From: Streptomyces violaceoruber | GTDB taxonomy: Bacteria; Actinomycetota; Actinomycetes; Streptomycetales; Streptomycetaceae | Length of the DNA stretch: 64,000 bases | Direction of reading: 5' to 3' | Assembly (NCBI GenBank): GCA_000720805.1 | Contig: JODI01000046.1 | Location: forward strand, 1-64,000 | Shown here: positions 36,304-45,746 of the stretch, in pieces | Layout: each line of letters begins with the position of its first letter | How positions within the stretch are numbered: the stretch's first letter is position 1 | Translations under genes and position numbers: made by a program | The notes under the pieces: generated by a model | Seen by the model: only the letters and a program-made list of their open reading frames with translations | Database searches by the model: none | What the model was told of the DNA's origin: nothing

Positions 36304-36555
36304 GGGGGTGCCTCCGGGGGACCAGCGGGATACGCGGCTGCGGGATTCGCGGTTGCGGGGTGCCGGCCGGTTTCCGTCCGGGCGGCTGCACTCCGTGCGG
36401 GAGGCGGGCAAGAGCGGAGATTGTAGGTGAGTTCACCAGGCGGCAGCCAACGAGTTTTCCCGGAAGTAGGCTGCGGTTCTTCCGGGGAGCTCGCACTCCT
36501 CTTGCCTCGTCGTCGAACTCACCGCCTGCGTATGAGAGTTGAGGTTTGGGACCAC

Positions 36556-37968
36556 ATGCCTGAAGGATCACCCGGACGGACCGAGGAACCCGCCCCCGGC
36601 CGCCCCACCGCACTCGTCGTCGGCGGCAGCGTCACCGGCCTGTTCGCCGCCGCCGCGCTCGCCGAGTTCGCCGACGTCACCGTCGTCGAACGCGACACCC
36701 TCCCGGACGGGCCGGTGCCCCGGCGCGGGGTGCCGCAGGCCCGCCACGCGCATCTGGTGTGGAGCGGCGGGGTGCGGGCGTTCGACGCGTTGCTGCCCGG
36801 GCTGGTCGACGAGATCGTCGGACAGGGTGCCCGGCTGGTCCACGTCACGGGCGACATGGTCTCGCGGACCCCCAACGAGATCTGGTTCCGGCGGTTCCGG
36901 GCCACCCCCCACCGCATCCTGGTCTGCTCCCGGGACCTGCTGGACTCGGTGATCCGGGAGCGGGTGCTCGCCGACGCCCGCGTCACGCTCCGCGCGGGTA
37001 CGACCGTGTCGGCGCTGGAGGGCGAGGGCGGCCGGGTCACCGGCGTCCGGGACGACCAGGGGCGGATCCTGACCGCCGACCTCGTCGTGGACGCCTCCGG
37101 CCGCGGCTCCCACGCCCCGCGCTGGCTGACCGACCTCGGCATGCCCCAGGTCGCCGAACGCGAGGTCAACGCCGGTCTCGCCTATGCCACCCGCCTCTAC
37201 CGCGCCCCGGGCACGACCGCGGACGCCGGCTTCCCGCTCGTCAACGTGCAGGCCAACCCGGCCAAGGCCCCCGGCCGCGGCGGCGTCATCCTCCCGGTCG
37301 AGGACGGCCGCTGGATCGTCACCCTCGCCGGCACCCGGGGCGGGGAACCCACCGGCGACCCGGACGCGTTCGTCGACTTCGCCCTCGGACTCGGCGACCC
37401 GGTCATCGGCGAGCTGATCAAGGACGCCACTCCACTGAGCGACGTGATGACCACGCGCAGCACCGCCAACCGGCGCCGCTACTACGAGAAGATGTCGCGC
37501 TGGCCCGACGGCTTCACGGTCCTCGGGGACGCCGTCGCCGGATACAACCCGGTCTACGGCCACGGGATCACCGTGGCCGCGCAGAGCGCCCTCGCCGTCC
37601 GGGACGTCCTGCGCGGCACGCCCCTCACCGCGCCCGGCACCGCGCGCCGCCTCCAGCGTGCGGCCGTCCGCCCGGTGGCCGCCGCCTGGGACCTGGCCGT
37701 CGGACAGGACGCCCGCTACCCCGGCGCGAGCCGGACGCCGCCCACCGCCCTGGAGAGGTTCCTCTCCGGGTTCGTGGACCGGGCCGTCGCCACCGGCGCC
37801 CGCAACCCACGGGCGCTCGGCGCCCTGCTGGATGTCATGAGCCTGGAAAAGCCGGCCACGCGCCTGTTCTCCCCCGACATGCTCGTCCCGATGCTGCTCG
37901 GCCCGAAGAAGCCGCATCTGCAGGGGCCGCCCCTGACGGAGGCGGAACGCAAGGCGGCCAGGCCGTGA
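36556..37968 (+). CDS. FAD-dependent monooxygenase/halogenase-like oxidoreductase
   Basis: 470 residues. The FAD Rossmann motif is VVGGSVTGLFAAAALAE near residue 25, with the ribose-binding VVERDTLP; a second FAD contact is FTVLGDAVAGYNPVYGHGIT (the GD motif). The type is that of FAD-dependent oxidoreductases annotated as monooxygenases or halogenases; the K-x-x-x-x-S of flavin halogenases is not visible. The ATG at 36556 is preferred; a start at 36532 is possible. It is divergent from the HelD-type gene with about 250 bases between. Substrate unknown. Confidence 0.82.
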   Translation: MPEGSPGRTEEPAPGRPTALVVGGSVTGLFAAAALAEFADVTVVERDTLPDGPVPRRGVPQARHAHLVWSGGVRAFDALLPGLVDEIVGQGARLVHVTGDMVSRTPNEIWFRRFRATPHRILVCSRDLLDSVIRERVLADARVTLRAGTTVSALEGEGGRVTGVRDDQGRILTADLVVDASGRGSHAPRWLTDLGMPQVAEREVNAGLAYATRLYRAPGTTADAGFPLVNVQANPAKAPGRGGVILPVEDGRWIVTLAGTRGGEPTGDPDAFVDFALGLGDPVIGELIKDATPLSDVMTTRSTANRRRYYEKMSRWPDGFTVLGDAVAGYNPVYGHGITVAAQSALAVRDVLRGTPLTAPGTARRLQRAAVRPVAAAWDLAVGQDARYPGASRTPPTALERFLSGFVDRAVATGARNPRALGALLDVMSLEKPATRLFSPDMLVPMLLGPKKPHLQGPPLTEAERKAARP

Positions 37969-38156
37969 GGCCCTGACGGAAGCCGCCGACTCCGTGGAGA
38001 AGCCGATCCTCGGCGGAACCGACCCCTAGGGGGAGAGGTAAGGGAAGCCCTCCACCCTGCGGGCGGCCCCGTCAACCGTAAGTACTACGCGGTGAGCGCT
38101 CGGGTTGGCCCCGCAGACCGATGCGGTTACCGCGCCGGAAGAGCAACCATGGAGAC

Positions 38157-38342
38157 ATGAGCGCAGCAACCATCACCCCAGCTCCGCGCCCGCCCCGCCC
38201 GGCCGGCGCGACCCCTGTCCTAGGCAGCCACCGTCACGTCGTCGGCGAGGCCCTGCGAGCCGTGAAGGTCTTCGCGGGCGCCGCCTTCGACGTCATGGTC
38301 CTCGGCGAGTACGGCGAAGAAGCCGGCGTCCGCCGCAAGTGA
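38157..38342 (+). CDS. small conserved actinobacterial protein
   Basis: 61 residues: MSAATITPAPRPPRPAGATP, then the conserved core VLGSHRHVVGEALRAVKVFAGAAFDVMVLG described only in part here (SHRHVVGEALRAVKVF), ending GVRRK. One weak amphipathic helix; not a membrane protein for certain. Start at 38157 by codon use; the GGAG at 38151 is only three bases away, so the true ribosome site is unclear. The core is recalled from other Streptomyces. It is convergent with the XPB-like gene. Confidence 0.55.
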   Translation: MSAATITPAPRPPRPAGATPVLGSHRHVVGEALRAVKVFAGAAFDVMVLGEYGEEAGVRRK

Positions 38343-38381
38343 CCCTGTTCAACCGCAAGTGACCCGGTTCAAGCGGCCAGG

Positions 38382-40025
38382 TCAGCTCTCCGCCAGCAGC
38401 TCGTCCGCGTCCATGATCCGGTAGGCGTACCCCTGCTCCGCCAGGAACCGCTGACGGTGCGCGGCGAAGTCCTGGTCGAGGGTGTCGCGCGCGACGACCG
38501 AGTAGAAGTGGGCCTGGTGCCCGTCCGCCTTGGGTCGCAGCACCCGTCCCAGCCGCTGCGCCTCCTCCTGCCGCGAGCCGAAGGTGCCCGAGACCTGGAC
38601 GGCGACCGTCGCCTCCGGCAGGTCGATCGAGAAGTTCGCGACCTTCGACACCACCAGCACACTGATCTCACCCTGCCGGAAGGCCTCGAAGAGCTTCTCC
38701 CGCTGCGCGTTCGAGGTCTCGCCCTTGATGACCGGCGCGTCGAGATGCTCCCCCAGCTCGTCCAGCTGGTCGATGTACTGCCCGATGACGAGGATCTGCT
38801 GCCCGGCGAACCGTCGCACGATGGCCTCGGTCACCTTCCGCTTGGTCACGGTCGTGGCGCAGAAGCGGTACTTCTCCTCGGTCTCGGCGGTGGCGTAGGC
38901 GAGCCGCTCGGAGTCGGTGAGGTTCACCCGGACCTCGACACAGTCGGCGGGCGCGATGTACCCCTGGGCCTCGATCTCCTTCCACGGCGCGTCGAACCGC
39001 TTGGGCCCGATCAGCGAGAACACGTCCGACTCGCGTCCGTCCTCCCGCACCAGCGTCGCGGTCAGCCCGAGCCGCCGCCGGGCCTGCAGATCCGCCGTGA
39101 ACTTGAAGACGGGCGCGGGCAGCAGGTGCACCTCGTCGTAGAGGATCAGCCCCCAGTCCCGGGAGTCGAACAGCTCCAGGTGCGGGTAGACGCCCTTCCG
39201 GCGGGTCGTCAGCACCTGGTACGTGGCGATGGTGACGGGCCGGATCTCCTTCCTGGTCCCGCTGTACTCGCCGATCTCGTCCTCGGTCAGCGAGGTCCGC
39301 TTCACCAGCTCGTGCTTCCACTGCCGGGCCGAGACCGTGTTGGTGACCAGGATCAGCGTGGTCGACTTCGCCTGGGCCATGGCCCCGGCCCCGACCAGCG
39401 TCTTGCCGGCACCGCACGGCAGGACGACCACGCCCGACCCGCCGTGCCAGAAGTTCTCCACGGCCTGCTTCTGGTAGGGCCGCAGGGCCCATCCGTCCTC
39501 GTCCAGCTCGATCGCGTGCGCCTCACCGTCCACGTACCCGGCGAGGTCCTCGGCCGGCCAGCCCAGTCGCAGCAGCGTCTGCTTGATCTGTCCGCGCTCG
39601 GAGGGGTGCACGACGACGGTGTCGGGGTCGATGCGGTTGCCGACCAGCGGAGCGATCCGCTTCGACCGCAGCACCTCCTCCAGCACCGGACGGTCGGTGG
39701 TCGTCAGCACGAGCCCGTGCGCGGGGTGCTTGCTGAGCGTCAGCCGCCCGTACCGGTCCATCGTCTCGGCGATGTCCACCAGCAGCGCGTGCGGCACCGG
39801 GTACCGGCTGAACTGCACCAGCGCGTCCACGACCTGCTCGGCGTCGTGCCCGGCCGCCCGCGCGTTCCACAGCCCCAGCGGCGTCACCCGGTAGGTGTGG
39901 ATGTGCTCCGGCGCCCGCTCCAGCTCCGCGAACGGCGCGATGGCCCGACGGCAGTCGCCGGCCTGCTCGTGGTCGACTTCCAGGAGCAGAGTTTTGTCGG
40001 ACTGGACGATCAGGGGACCATTCAC
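38382..40025 (-). CDS. XPB-type superfamily 2 DNA helicase
   Basis: 547 residues of the bacterial/archaeal XPB type. Walker A is LPCGAGKTLVGAGAMAQ, the DEVH box is LILYDEVHLLPAPVFK, with RED-like (TATLVREDGRES) and VLVVSKVANFSIDLPEATVA motifs, and QRLGRVLRP as motif VI. The N-terminal damage-recognition-like region (PLIVQSDKTLLLEVDHEQ) is present. In archaea and some actinobacteria XPB functions in nucleotide excision repair with the nuclease Bax1; no Bax1 gene is here. The GTG at 40025 is 82 bases from the upstream partner gene. Confidence 0.9.
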   Translation of the reverse strand: MNGPLIVQSDKTLLLEVDHEQAGDCRRAIAPFAELERAPEHIHTYRVTPLGLWNARAAGHDAEQVVDALVQFSRYPVPHALLVDIAETMDRYGRLTLSKHPAHGLVLTTTDRPVLEEVLRSKRIAPLVGNRIDPDTVVVHPSERGQIKQTLLRLGWPAEDLAGYVDGEAHAIELDEDGWALRPYQKQAVENFWHGGSGVVVLPCGAGKTLVGAGAMAQAKSTTLILVTNTVSARQWKHELVKRTSLTEDEIGEYSGTRKEIRPVTIATYQVLTTRRKGVYPHLELFDSRDWGLILYDEVHLLPAPVFKFTADLQARRRLGLTATLVREDGRESDVFSLIGPKRFDAPWKEIEAQGYIAPADCVEVRVNLTDSERLAYATAETEEKYRFCATTVTKRKVTEAIVRRFAGQQILVIGQYIDQLDELGEHLDAPVIKGETSNAQREKLFEAFRQGEISVLVVSKVANFSIDLPEATVAVQVSGTFGSRQEEAQRLGRVLRPKADGHQAHFYSVVARDTLDQDFAAHRQRFLAEQGYAYRIMDADELLAES

Positions 40026-40106
40026 GCGCGGTTGCCTTTCTGCCTGTGGCTGGCGTGGCTCTGCCCGGCCAAACCTCCAGTGTGCCGTACGGCGCGCGGA
40101 AGTGGG

Positions 40107-42728
40107 TCAGTCGTCCGCCAGTTCCGCCACCCCGGTCACGCGGTGCAGCGGGTACGTCCTGACCTCGTCCGCCGTGTGGTCGTACGCCGTCACGAAGCCG
40201 CCCTCGACGCGGATCGGGGCGATGACGCGCTGGGTGGCGGAGCCCTCGGCGTTGACGTAGCCGATCCAGACGGTCTCGCCGGTGAGGACGGCCGCCTGCA
40301 TGGTGGCGAGGGTCTCGGCGGCGCTGGTGCGCGGGAGTTCACCGCCGGACGGGTCGGCCGAGGTCGGCTTGCGGGGGGTGGTGGACGCCAGGTCGCCCGC
40401 GCGGATGGCGCGGATCGCGGAGGTCAGGAGGTTCGGGTCGGGGGTCGGCGGGCCGTCCGGGACCGGCTCGGGGGCCGTGCGGGGCGGGGTGCGGTGGGCG
40501 AGGGCGCGGGTGATCAGTACGTCGCCCTCGGCGGACTCGGCGGCCGGGGCGAAGCCCATCGCGCGCAGACCGTCGAGGAGCGCGGCCGGGTCGGCCTGGG
40601 TGGCCAGCACGGTCGGGGCCAGCCGGCGCAGCCGCAGCCCCGCGGCACGCTTGTCGGCCATGATCTCGTTGAGCATCGCGTCGTCGTCACAGCGGACGTA
40701 CGCCGAGGCCGCGCCCACGCGCAGGTGGCCGTGGCGGCGGGCCACGTCGTCGATCAGGTAGGCGAGGGGCTGCGGGACCGGCGTACGGGAGTGCTCGGCG
40801 AGGAAGGCGTGCAGGTCGGAGGCGGCCCGGCCGGAGTCGAGCGCGCGCCGTACCGAGGCGGGCGTGAACCGGTACACGGTCGCCCCGCCCTTCGACTCCA
40901 CCTCCGCCAGCACGTCCAGCATGTCCGCGAGCGGCCGCTGGAGCGGGCCCGGCGCCACCGCCGTCAGGTCGGCCTGGAGCAGCACGTGGTCCAGGGGCTC
41001 GGGCAGCAGGGGCGCCAGCAGCCGGGCGGCCGCCGCGGAGGCGACGGCCTGCTCGGGGGGCGTGAGCGGTGACAGAGCGTGTGCCGGGACCGCGTGATGG
41101 TGGACGGGCAGCTTGTCACCTGGCCCCGTGGAAGGAGTCGAGTCCGGCTCCGAGGAAGGAGCCGAGGAGGCGTCGGCCCCGCTCCCAGCCCGACGGCCAC
41201 CGGCCTTCGTCATCCCGGAGGAAGCGCCCGCCGCCGGCTTCCCGGCCGGCGCTCCGATCAGCGCACGCCCGTGCCCCGACAACGCCCCCCGCCCGGTCAC
41301 CCCCAGCAGTTCCGCCTCGGTCAGCGTCCAGCGGGCGAGCCGGGCGCGCAGGTCGTCGTCGCGCTGCGGGCCGCGCAGCGGCCGCTCCCAGCGCAGACGG
41401 GCCAGTACCGACTCGGCGGCCGGGGCGGTCCCCTCCGGCAGCCCGGCCAGCAGGACCAGCACCCGATGCCGTACCTCAGGGGCGGCCGAGCGGTCGAGAC
41501 CCGGGCCGAGGGCCGACAACGTACGTTCCTTCGCGTCCCGTCCGCCGACCAGCCCCGGCGTCCGGGTCGCCGCCAGCCAGGCCTCGGCGAGGCGGGTCCA
41601 GCGCTGGGCCGGGGGCTGCTCCAGCCACTCGTCGTAGGCCGGGGTCGCCGCGTACCGTTCGTCGGCCTCGTTGTCGGAGGCGATCAGGCCGGCCGCGTAG
41701 GCGAGCTCGACCCAGAAGGCGGCGACGGGCTCGGAGACGTCGAGCGCGACGGCGGTCCGCTTCAGGTCACGGACGCTGAGACCGCCGGCCCGCAGCACCG
41801 CGGGGCCGCCCTCGTCCCAGTCCTTCAGCAGCTCCTCGACGGTCGCCAGCGCGGTGTACGCCTGCCCGGCAGCCGTCGCGTCCACCACCTGTGGACGGTG
41901 CGTGGCGGCGGCCTCCACCGCGGGCGGCAACGGCTCGGCGGCGCGGTGCGCGCGGCCCTCGCGCAGGTGCAGGGCCACTTCGCGGGGGAGTACGACCGTG
42001 CCGGGCGCCGTCGGCAGCAGCAGCCCCCGGTCCAGGAGCCAGCGCAGATGGGGCGCGGGGTCGGCGGTGACCTGGCCGTACGGCGGACCCCAGACCAGGC
42101 GGGACAGTACCTCCCGGGACTCGGCCGGCGCCTCGGCGAGCAGCTTCGCCATCCGCCTGCGGTCGGTGAACAGCGTCGTGAGGGAGGTGACCGCGGACAC
42201 CGAGTCGTGGGTCGTGGGCAGCCCGGCCGTCGTCACCAGCTCCTGGATACGGCCCGGCGACATGCCCGCCGTCGCCTCCTGCACGGTCGGGCCCAGACCG
42301 GTCGGGGACGGGTGCTGCGGGGAGGGCGCGAGCAGCTCACGGGCGGTGCGGACGAGCCGGAGGCGGTCGTCGGCACCCCACACCAGGGCCTGCCCGCGCA
42401 GGGTGCCGAGCGCGCCGGGCAGCGCGGCGGTGACCGCCGGGTCGCCCGCGTCGCCCGCCATCAGCCCCAGCAACTCCTGGTACGGCGCCGGGTCCGCCGC
42501 CACGGCCAGCGCCTCCGCCGCCTGCAGCGCGAACCGGTCCAGCCGCTCCAGCGCGCGGACCACCGACGCGCGGGTGCCGGCCCGGGTGGCGAGCTGGGTG
42601 AGATCGGTGGGGACGGGGGTGATGAGGTCGGGGCGGGCGCGCAGGAGCGCGGCGAGGGACCCGTCGTCCCGGGCGCGGAGATCCTCCGCGAGGGACCGGG
42701 GCGCCGCCGGCTTCTCATCGCTGCTCAT
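40107..42728 (-). CDS. large helicase-associated (helicase_C_3) protein
   Basis: 873-residue protein of the actinobacterial family that begins MSSDEKPAAPRSLAEDLRAR and ends with an XPB/Ssl2-like C-terminal module (RKPTSADPSGGELPRTSAAET, VTAYDHTADEVRTYPLHRV). The N-terminal third has repeats of winged-helix type; no Walker motifs are seen, so it is not itself a helicase. It precedes and is on the same strand as the XPB gene, and the pair is found together in Streptomyces, so it probably helps load or regulate XPB. The exact role is unknown. Confidence 0.8.
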   Translation of the reverse strand: MSSDEKPAAPRSLAEDLRARDDGSLAALLRARPDLITPVPTDLTQLATRAGTRASVVRALERLDRFALQAAEALAVAADPAPYQELLGLMAGDAGDPAVTAALPGALGTLRGQALVWGADDRLRLVRTARELLAPSPQHPSPTGLGPTVQEATAGMSPGRIQELVTTAGLPTTHDSVSAVTSLTTLFTDRRRMAKLLAEAPAESREVLSRLVWGPPYGQVTADPAPHLRWLLDRGLLLPTAPGTVVLPREVALHLREGRAHRAAEPLPPAVEAAATHRPQVVDATAAGQAYTALATVEELLKDWDEGGPAVLRAGGLSVRDLKRTAVALDVSEPVAAFWVELAYAAGLIASDNEADERYAATPAYDEWLEQPPAQRWTRLAEAWLAATRTPGLVGGRDAKERTLSALGPGLDRSAAPEVRHRVLVLLAGLPEGTAPAAESVLARLRWERPLRGPQRDDDLRARLARWTLTEAELLGVTGRGALSGHGRALIGAPAGKPAAGASSGMTKAGGRRAGSGADASSAPSSEPDSTPSTGPGDKLPVHHHAVPAHALSPLTPPEQAVASAAAARLLAPLLPEPLDHVLLQADLTAVAPGPLQRPLADMLDVLAEVESKGGATVYRFTPASVRRALDSGRAASDLHAFLAEHSRTPVPQPLAYLIDDVARRHGHLRVGAASAYVRCDDDAMLNEIMADKRAAGLRLRRLAPTVLATQADPAALLDGLRAMGFAPAAESAEGDVLITRALAHRTPPRTAPEPVPDGPPTPDPNLLTSAIRAIRAGDLASTTPRKPTSADPSGGELPRTSAAETLATMQAAVLTGETVWIGYVNAEGSATQRVIAPIRVEGGFVTAYDHTADEVRTYPLHRVTGVAELADD

Positions 42729-43041
42729 CCGGTCAACGGTAGCGGGTGGCCCGTCGGCCGGGTGCCCGCCAGGCGAACGGAAGGTTTCCCAGGTGGCGGA
42801 CGCATGAATTTCCTTCGGTGGACCCTGGCGGCCCCGGCGAGGTCCGGCCCGACCTGCCCCACCGACCGGGGCGGCCGGGACGTCCTGCGCGCGTACGGCG
42901 ACCGCCTGCGCTCCGAAGCGGAGAACCGTCGGTGGAGAACCCCTGCGGATGCGAGCCGACCTGACACATCCGCACGCCGCCCACCCTGCGCTAACGTCGA
43001 GTCGCGGGGTATCCGAGGCACCGACCCCCGGAGGGGACTTC
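42729..43041. other. 313-base divergent region, no gene seen
   Basis: Between the helicase-associated gene and the HAAS-domain gene. An open frame of 98 codons exists on the minus strand, but its codon pattern, Arg/Gly/Ser-rich product and lack of ribosome site fit an artefact. No strong hairpin or palindrome was found. Confidence 0.55.
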
Positions 43042-44139
43042 GTGGGTATCGAGAGCGACCAGGTCGTCTACGAGTATCTGAGCCGCGTCGGCGACGTGGC
43101 CCAGCAGCGGCAGCTGCCGTCGTCCATCCGGATGCGCCTGGTCTCCGAACTGCGCAACGAGATCGACCGGCGGCGCGCGAAAGCCACCGTCGACAGTCCC
43201 GCCGCGGTCCGCCGCATCATCGCCCGGCTCGGCAGCCCCCACGAGGTCGTCGACGCGGCGGGCGGCGGTACGGCCGGGGGCGTCCCCCAGGCCCCGGCCG
43301 CCGCCGTGCCCGTACAGCCGGACGGAGGCGACGGGAACGTCGAGACCGAGGACACCGGCCAATCCAAGCGGTTGCGGCGGTCCGTACCGCGCCCCCGTCC
43401 GGCCGAGACCTCCCCGCGGCCCGCCCCGCCCGAGAACAGGTCCTCGCCCCACCTCGCGGGCTTGGACGAGCTCGGGGACAGCCTGTCCCAGCCCGACTGG
43501 TGGCGGGTGGACAGCAGCCCGTTCGGGGTCGGGGACAGCGTGCCCGGCTTCGTCGGCGGCGTGGAGATCCCGGAACTCCTCAAGCCCCCGCCGCCGAAGG
43601 AGCCCTCCGCCCCGGAGAAGGAGGCCGCGGCGCCGCCCGCCCCGGTCGTGGAGAAGGCCGCCGGGAAGCCCCGGCAGACCTGGTGGAAGCCGCGGAAGAG
43701 CGGCGCCGGGGCGGGGGCCGAGGGAAGCGCGCCCGCCGCCCCGGCCGGGGAGGCGGTCGTACCCACCCGGCGCCGGCTCCTTCCCGTGCGCGGCACGGCC
43801 GGCGGCTGGAGCAATCCCTTCCTCCTCCTCGCCGCCGGCCTCCTCGTCGCCGGTGCCGTCCTCGGCAACTGGATCGCCCTCGTCCTGGGCTGGGCCATCG
43901 CCTACGCCTCCCGCCGCCTGACCGACGCCGAGACCAAGTGGGCCGTCGTGATCCTGCCCGGCCTCTCCCTCACGGCCGGCGTCGTCTGGCTCTGGGGCCG
44001 CACCGAGGGCCGTTGGGGCCGGCCCATCCCCGAGGACCACATGAGCACCGCGATCGCCGAGACCTGGCCGTGGGTGGTCCGGGGCGCGGCCGTGGCGTCG
44101 GCGCTGTTCCTGGTGTGGCGGTCACAGCGGCGGAGGTAG
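43042..44139 (+). CDS. HAAS-domain membrane protein
   Basis: 365 residues. The first about 85 (LPSSIRMRLVSELRNEIDRR..LGSPHEVVDAA) match the HAAS signalling domain, a small helical module often attached to membrane or anti-sigma-like proteins. A long Pro/Gly/Glu linker (90-250) follows, then three or four transmembrane helices (WSNPFLLLAAGLLVAGAVLG, TKWAVVILPGLSLTAGVV, VVRGAAVASALFLVW). The GTG at 43042 has GGAGGGG seven bases before it. It may sense an intracellular partner and act at the membrane; the job is unknown. Confidence 0.75.
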   Translation: MGIESDQVVYEYLSRVGDVAQQRQLPSSIRMRLVSELRNEIDRRRAKATVDSPAAVRRIIARLGSPHEVVDAAGGGTAGGVPQAPAAAVPVQPDGGDGNVETEDTGQSKRLRRSVPRPRPAETSPRPAPPENRSSPHLAGLDELGDSLSQPDWWRVDSSPFGVGDSVPGFVGGVEIPELLKPPPPKEPSAPEKEAAAPPAPVVEKAAGKPRQTWWKPRKSGAGAGAEGSAPAAPAGEAVVPTRRRLLPVRGTAGGWSNPFLLLAAGLLVAGAVLGNWIALVLGWAIAYASRRLTDAETKWAVVILPGLSLTAGVVWLWGRTEGRWGRPIPEDHMSTAIAETWPWVVRGAAVASALFLVWRSQRRR

Positions 44140-44279
44140 GGCACATTCCGGCCGCAGCGGTACGGAGCGACGGCACGGTACGGGGTGACGGCACCGGCAC
44201 GGGGCAACAGCACGGTAGGGAGCAGCCGCAGCCGGACCGCCACAGGCCGGACGCCTGACGGTCACCGGGTCTGGGCAGA

Positions 44280-44927
44280 ATGAGCCCCATGCCCTCCGCG
44301 ACCTCCTCCTCCGCCCCCACCGTCGGCTTCGACCTCGATATGACGCTCATCGACTCCCGGCCCGGCATCCGCGCCTGCTACCAGGCGCTGGCCGAGCGTA
44401 CGGGGACGTACATCGACGCCGACCAGGCGGTCACGCGGCTCGGGCCGCCGCTCGCCGAGGAGCTGATCCGCTGGTTCCCGGCGGAGGCGGTGCCGGCCAT
44501 GGCGGATCTCTACCGCGAGATGTACCCCGCGATCGCGATCGGGCCGACGCCCGCGCTGCCCGGTGCCCGTGAGGCGATCGCAGCGGTGCGCACGGCCGGC
44601 GGGCGGGCCCTCGTGGTCACCGCCAAGCACGAGCCCAACGCCAAACTGCACCTGGAGCACCTCGGCATCGAGCCGGACGCGGTCGTCGGAGACCTGTGGG
44701 CGGAGCAGAAGGCGCAGGCGTTGCGCGAGCACGGCGCGGGCGTCTACGTCGGCGACCACCTCGGGGACATCCGGGGCGCCCGGGCCGCCGACGCCCTCTC
44801 GGTCGCCGTGGCCACGGGGCCGTACGGCATGGACGAGCTGGCCGCGGCCGGCGCGGACGTCGTCCTCACCGACCTCACTCAGTTCCCGGACTGGCTCGCG
44901 TCCTACCGGTCGGCGGCCCGCGCCTGA
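44280..44927 (+). CDS. HAD-superfamily phosphatase (Gph-like)
   Basis: 215 residues. Motif I is VGFDLDMTLIDSRPGI (D-x-D nucleophile), motif III Lys in VVTAKHEPNAKLH and motif IV is YVGDHLGDIRGARAA. Length and the cap suit phosphoglycolate- or beta-phosphoglucomutase-type hydrolases; the substrate is unknown. The ATG at 44280 or 44289. The gene ends inside the 3' end of the convergent small membrane gene (25-base overlap). A run of degenerate CGGCACGG repeats lies just upstream. Confidence 0.82.
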   Translation: MSPMPSATSSSAPTVGFDLDMTLIDSRPGIRACYQALAERTGTYIDADQAVTRLGPPLAEELIRWFPAEAVPAMADLYREMYPAIAIGPTPALPGAREAIAAVRTAGGRALVVTAKHEPNAKLHLEHLGIEPDAVVGDLWAEQKAQALREHGAGVYVGDHLGDIRGARAADALSVAVATGPYGMDELAAAGADVVLTDLTQFPDWLASYRSAARA

Positions 44928-45154
44928 CGGCGGCCCGCCGCGATCGACCGGAGCACCCCCGCTCCGGCCAGCAGGAAGCCGACGCCCATCAGCATGCTCA
45001 GTCCGAACATGTACGCCGGAAAAGGCGTCGTGCCGAGAAGGAACGGGGCCACGGTGACGAGAGTGGCCACGGCACCGATGAAGAAGACGACCGCACCGGT
45101 ACGGATCAGTCGGTCACCGGGCTCGGCGGAATTCGTTTGGGTTTTGTCACGCAC
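44903..45154 (-). CDS. small membrane protein, two helices
   Basis: 83 residues from the GTG at 45154. Two transmembrane helices are plain: IRTGAVVFFIGAVATLVTV and AYMFGLSMLMGVGFLLAGAG, with a short cytosolic tail rich in Arg. A longer start at 45187 is possible. No family recognised. It is divergent from the extended cold-shock gene. Confidence 0.7.
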   Translation of the reverse strand: MRDKTQTNSAEPGDRLIRTGAVVFFIGAVATLVTVAPFLLGTTPFPAYMFGLSMLMGVGFLLAGAGVLRSIAAGRRQARAADR

Positions 45155-45234
45155 CCGACCAGGGTAGTTCCCTGCGCGAAGGAACAACCCGGTGACGTCT
45201 TGTCAGCGGCCTGAAGACCATTAGCCTTGGTACC

Positions 45235-45255
45235 GGCGGGTCCCGACGACCCGCC
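45235..45255 (+). promoter_or_regulatory. hairpin in the leader of the extended cold-shock gene
   Basis: GGCGGGTC-CCGAC-GACCCGCC, a perfect 8-bp stem with a 5-base loop, 65 bases upstream of the GTG. It could be an mRNA leader element or the terminator of transcripts on the other strand; the T-run expected of a terminator is absent. Confidence 0.45.
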
Positions 45256-45319
45256 CAAGTGCTATCAAGAGCCGTTTCCAGAAGCGGTTTTCCCGACGAG
45301 TACGAGGACGAGGACAGAC

Positions 45320-45703
45320 GTGCCTACCGGCAAAGTCAAGTGGTTCAACAGTGAGAAGGGCTTCGGCTTTCTCTCCCGTGACGACGGCGGCGACGTCTTC
45401 GTCCATTCCTCGGTCCTGCCCGCCGGAGTCGAGGTACTCAAGCCGGGGCAGCGAGTGGAGTTCGGAGTGGTCGCCGGGCAGCGCGGTGACCAGGCGCTTT
45501 CCGTGACGGTTCTCGATCCGACGCCCTCCGTCGCCGCCGCGACCCGCAAGAAGCCGGACGAACTCGCCTCGATCGTCCAGGATCTGACGACTCTCCTGGA
45601 GAACATCACCCCGATGCTGGAGAAGGGCCGTTACCCCGACAAGGTCTCCGGCAAGAAGATCGCCGGTCTGCTGCGCGCGGTCGCCGACCAGTTGGACGTG
45701 TGA
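45320..45703 (+). CDS. cold-shock domain protein with C-terminal extension
   Basis: 127 residues: an N-terminal cold-shock domain (GKVKWFNSEKGFGFLSR and DVFVHSSVL are RNP1 and RNP2) followed by about 60 residues of helical extension (ELASIVQDLTTLLENITPML..IAGLLRAVADQLDV) that is not found in CspA. The extension looks like an amphipathic, coiled-coil or dimerising segment. The GTG at 45320 is preferred by homology. It probably binds RNA; the extension's partner is unknown. Confidence 0.85.
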   Translation: MPTGKVKWFNSEKGFGFLSRDDGGDVFVHSSVLPAGVEVLKPGQRVEFGVVAGQRGDQALSVTVLDPTPSVAAATRKKPDELASIVQDLTTLLENITPMLEKGRYPDKVSGKKIAGLLRAVADQLDV

Positions 45704-45746
45704 CCGCGCCTCAGCGGAAACCTCCGGGGGAAACCTCGCGGGAGCC

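Noticed and set aside
36304..36555. Rifampicin-associated element before the HelD-type gene
   Set aside because: I searched for an inverted repeat of that type by eye and found none I could support.
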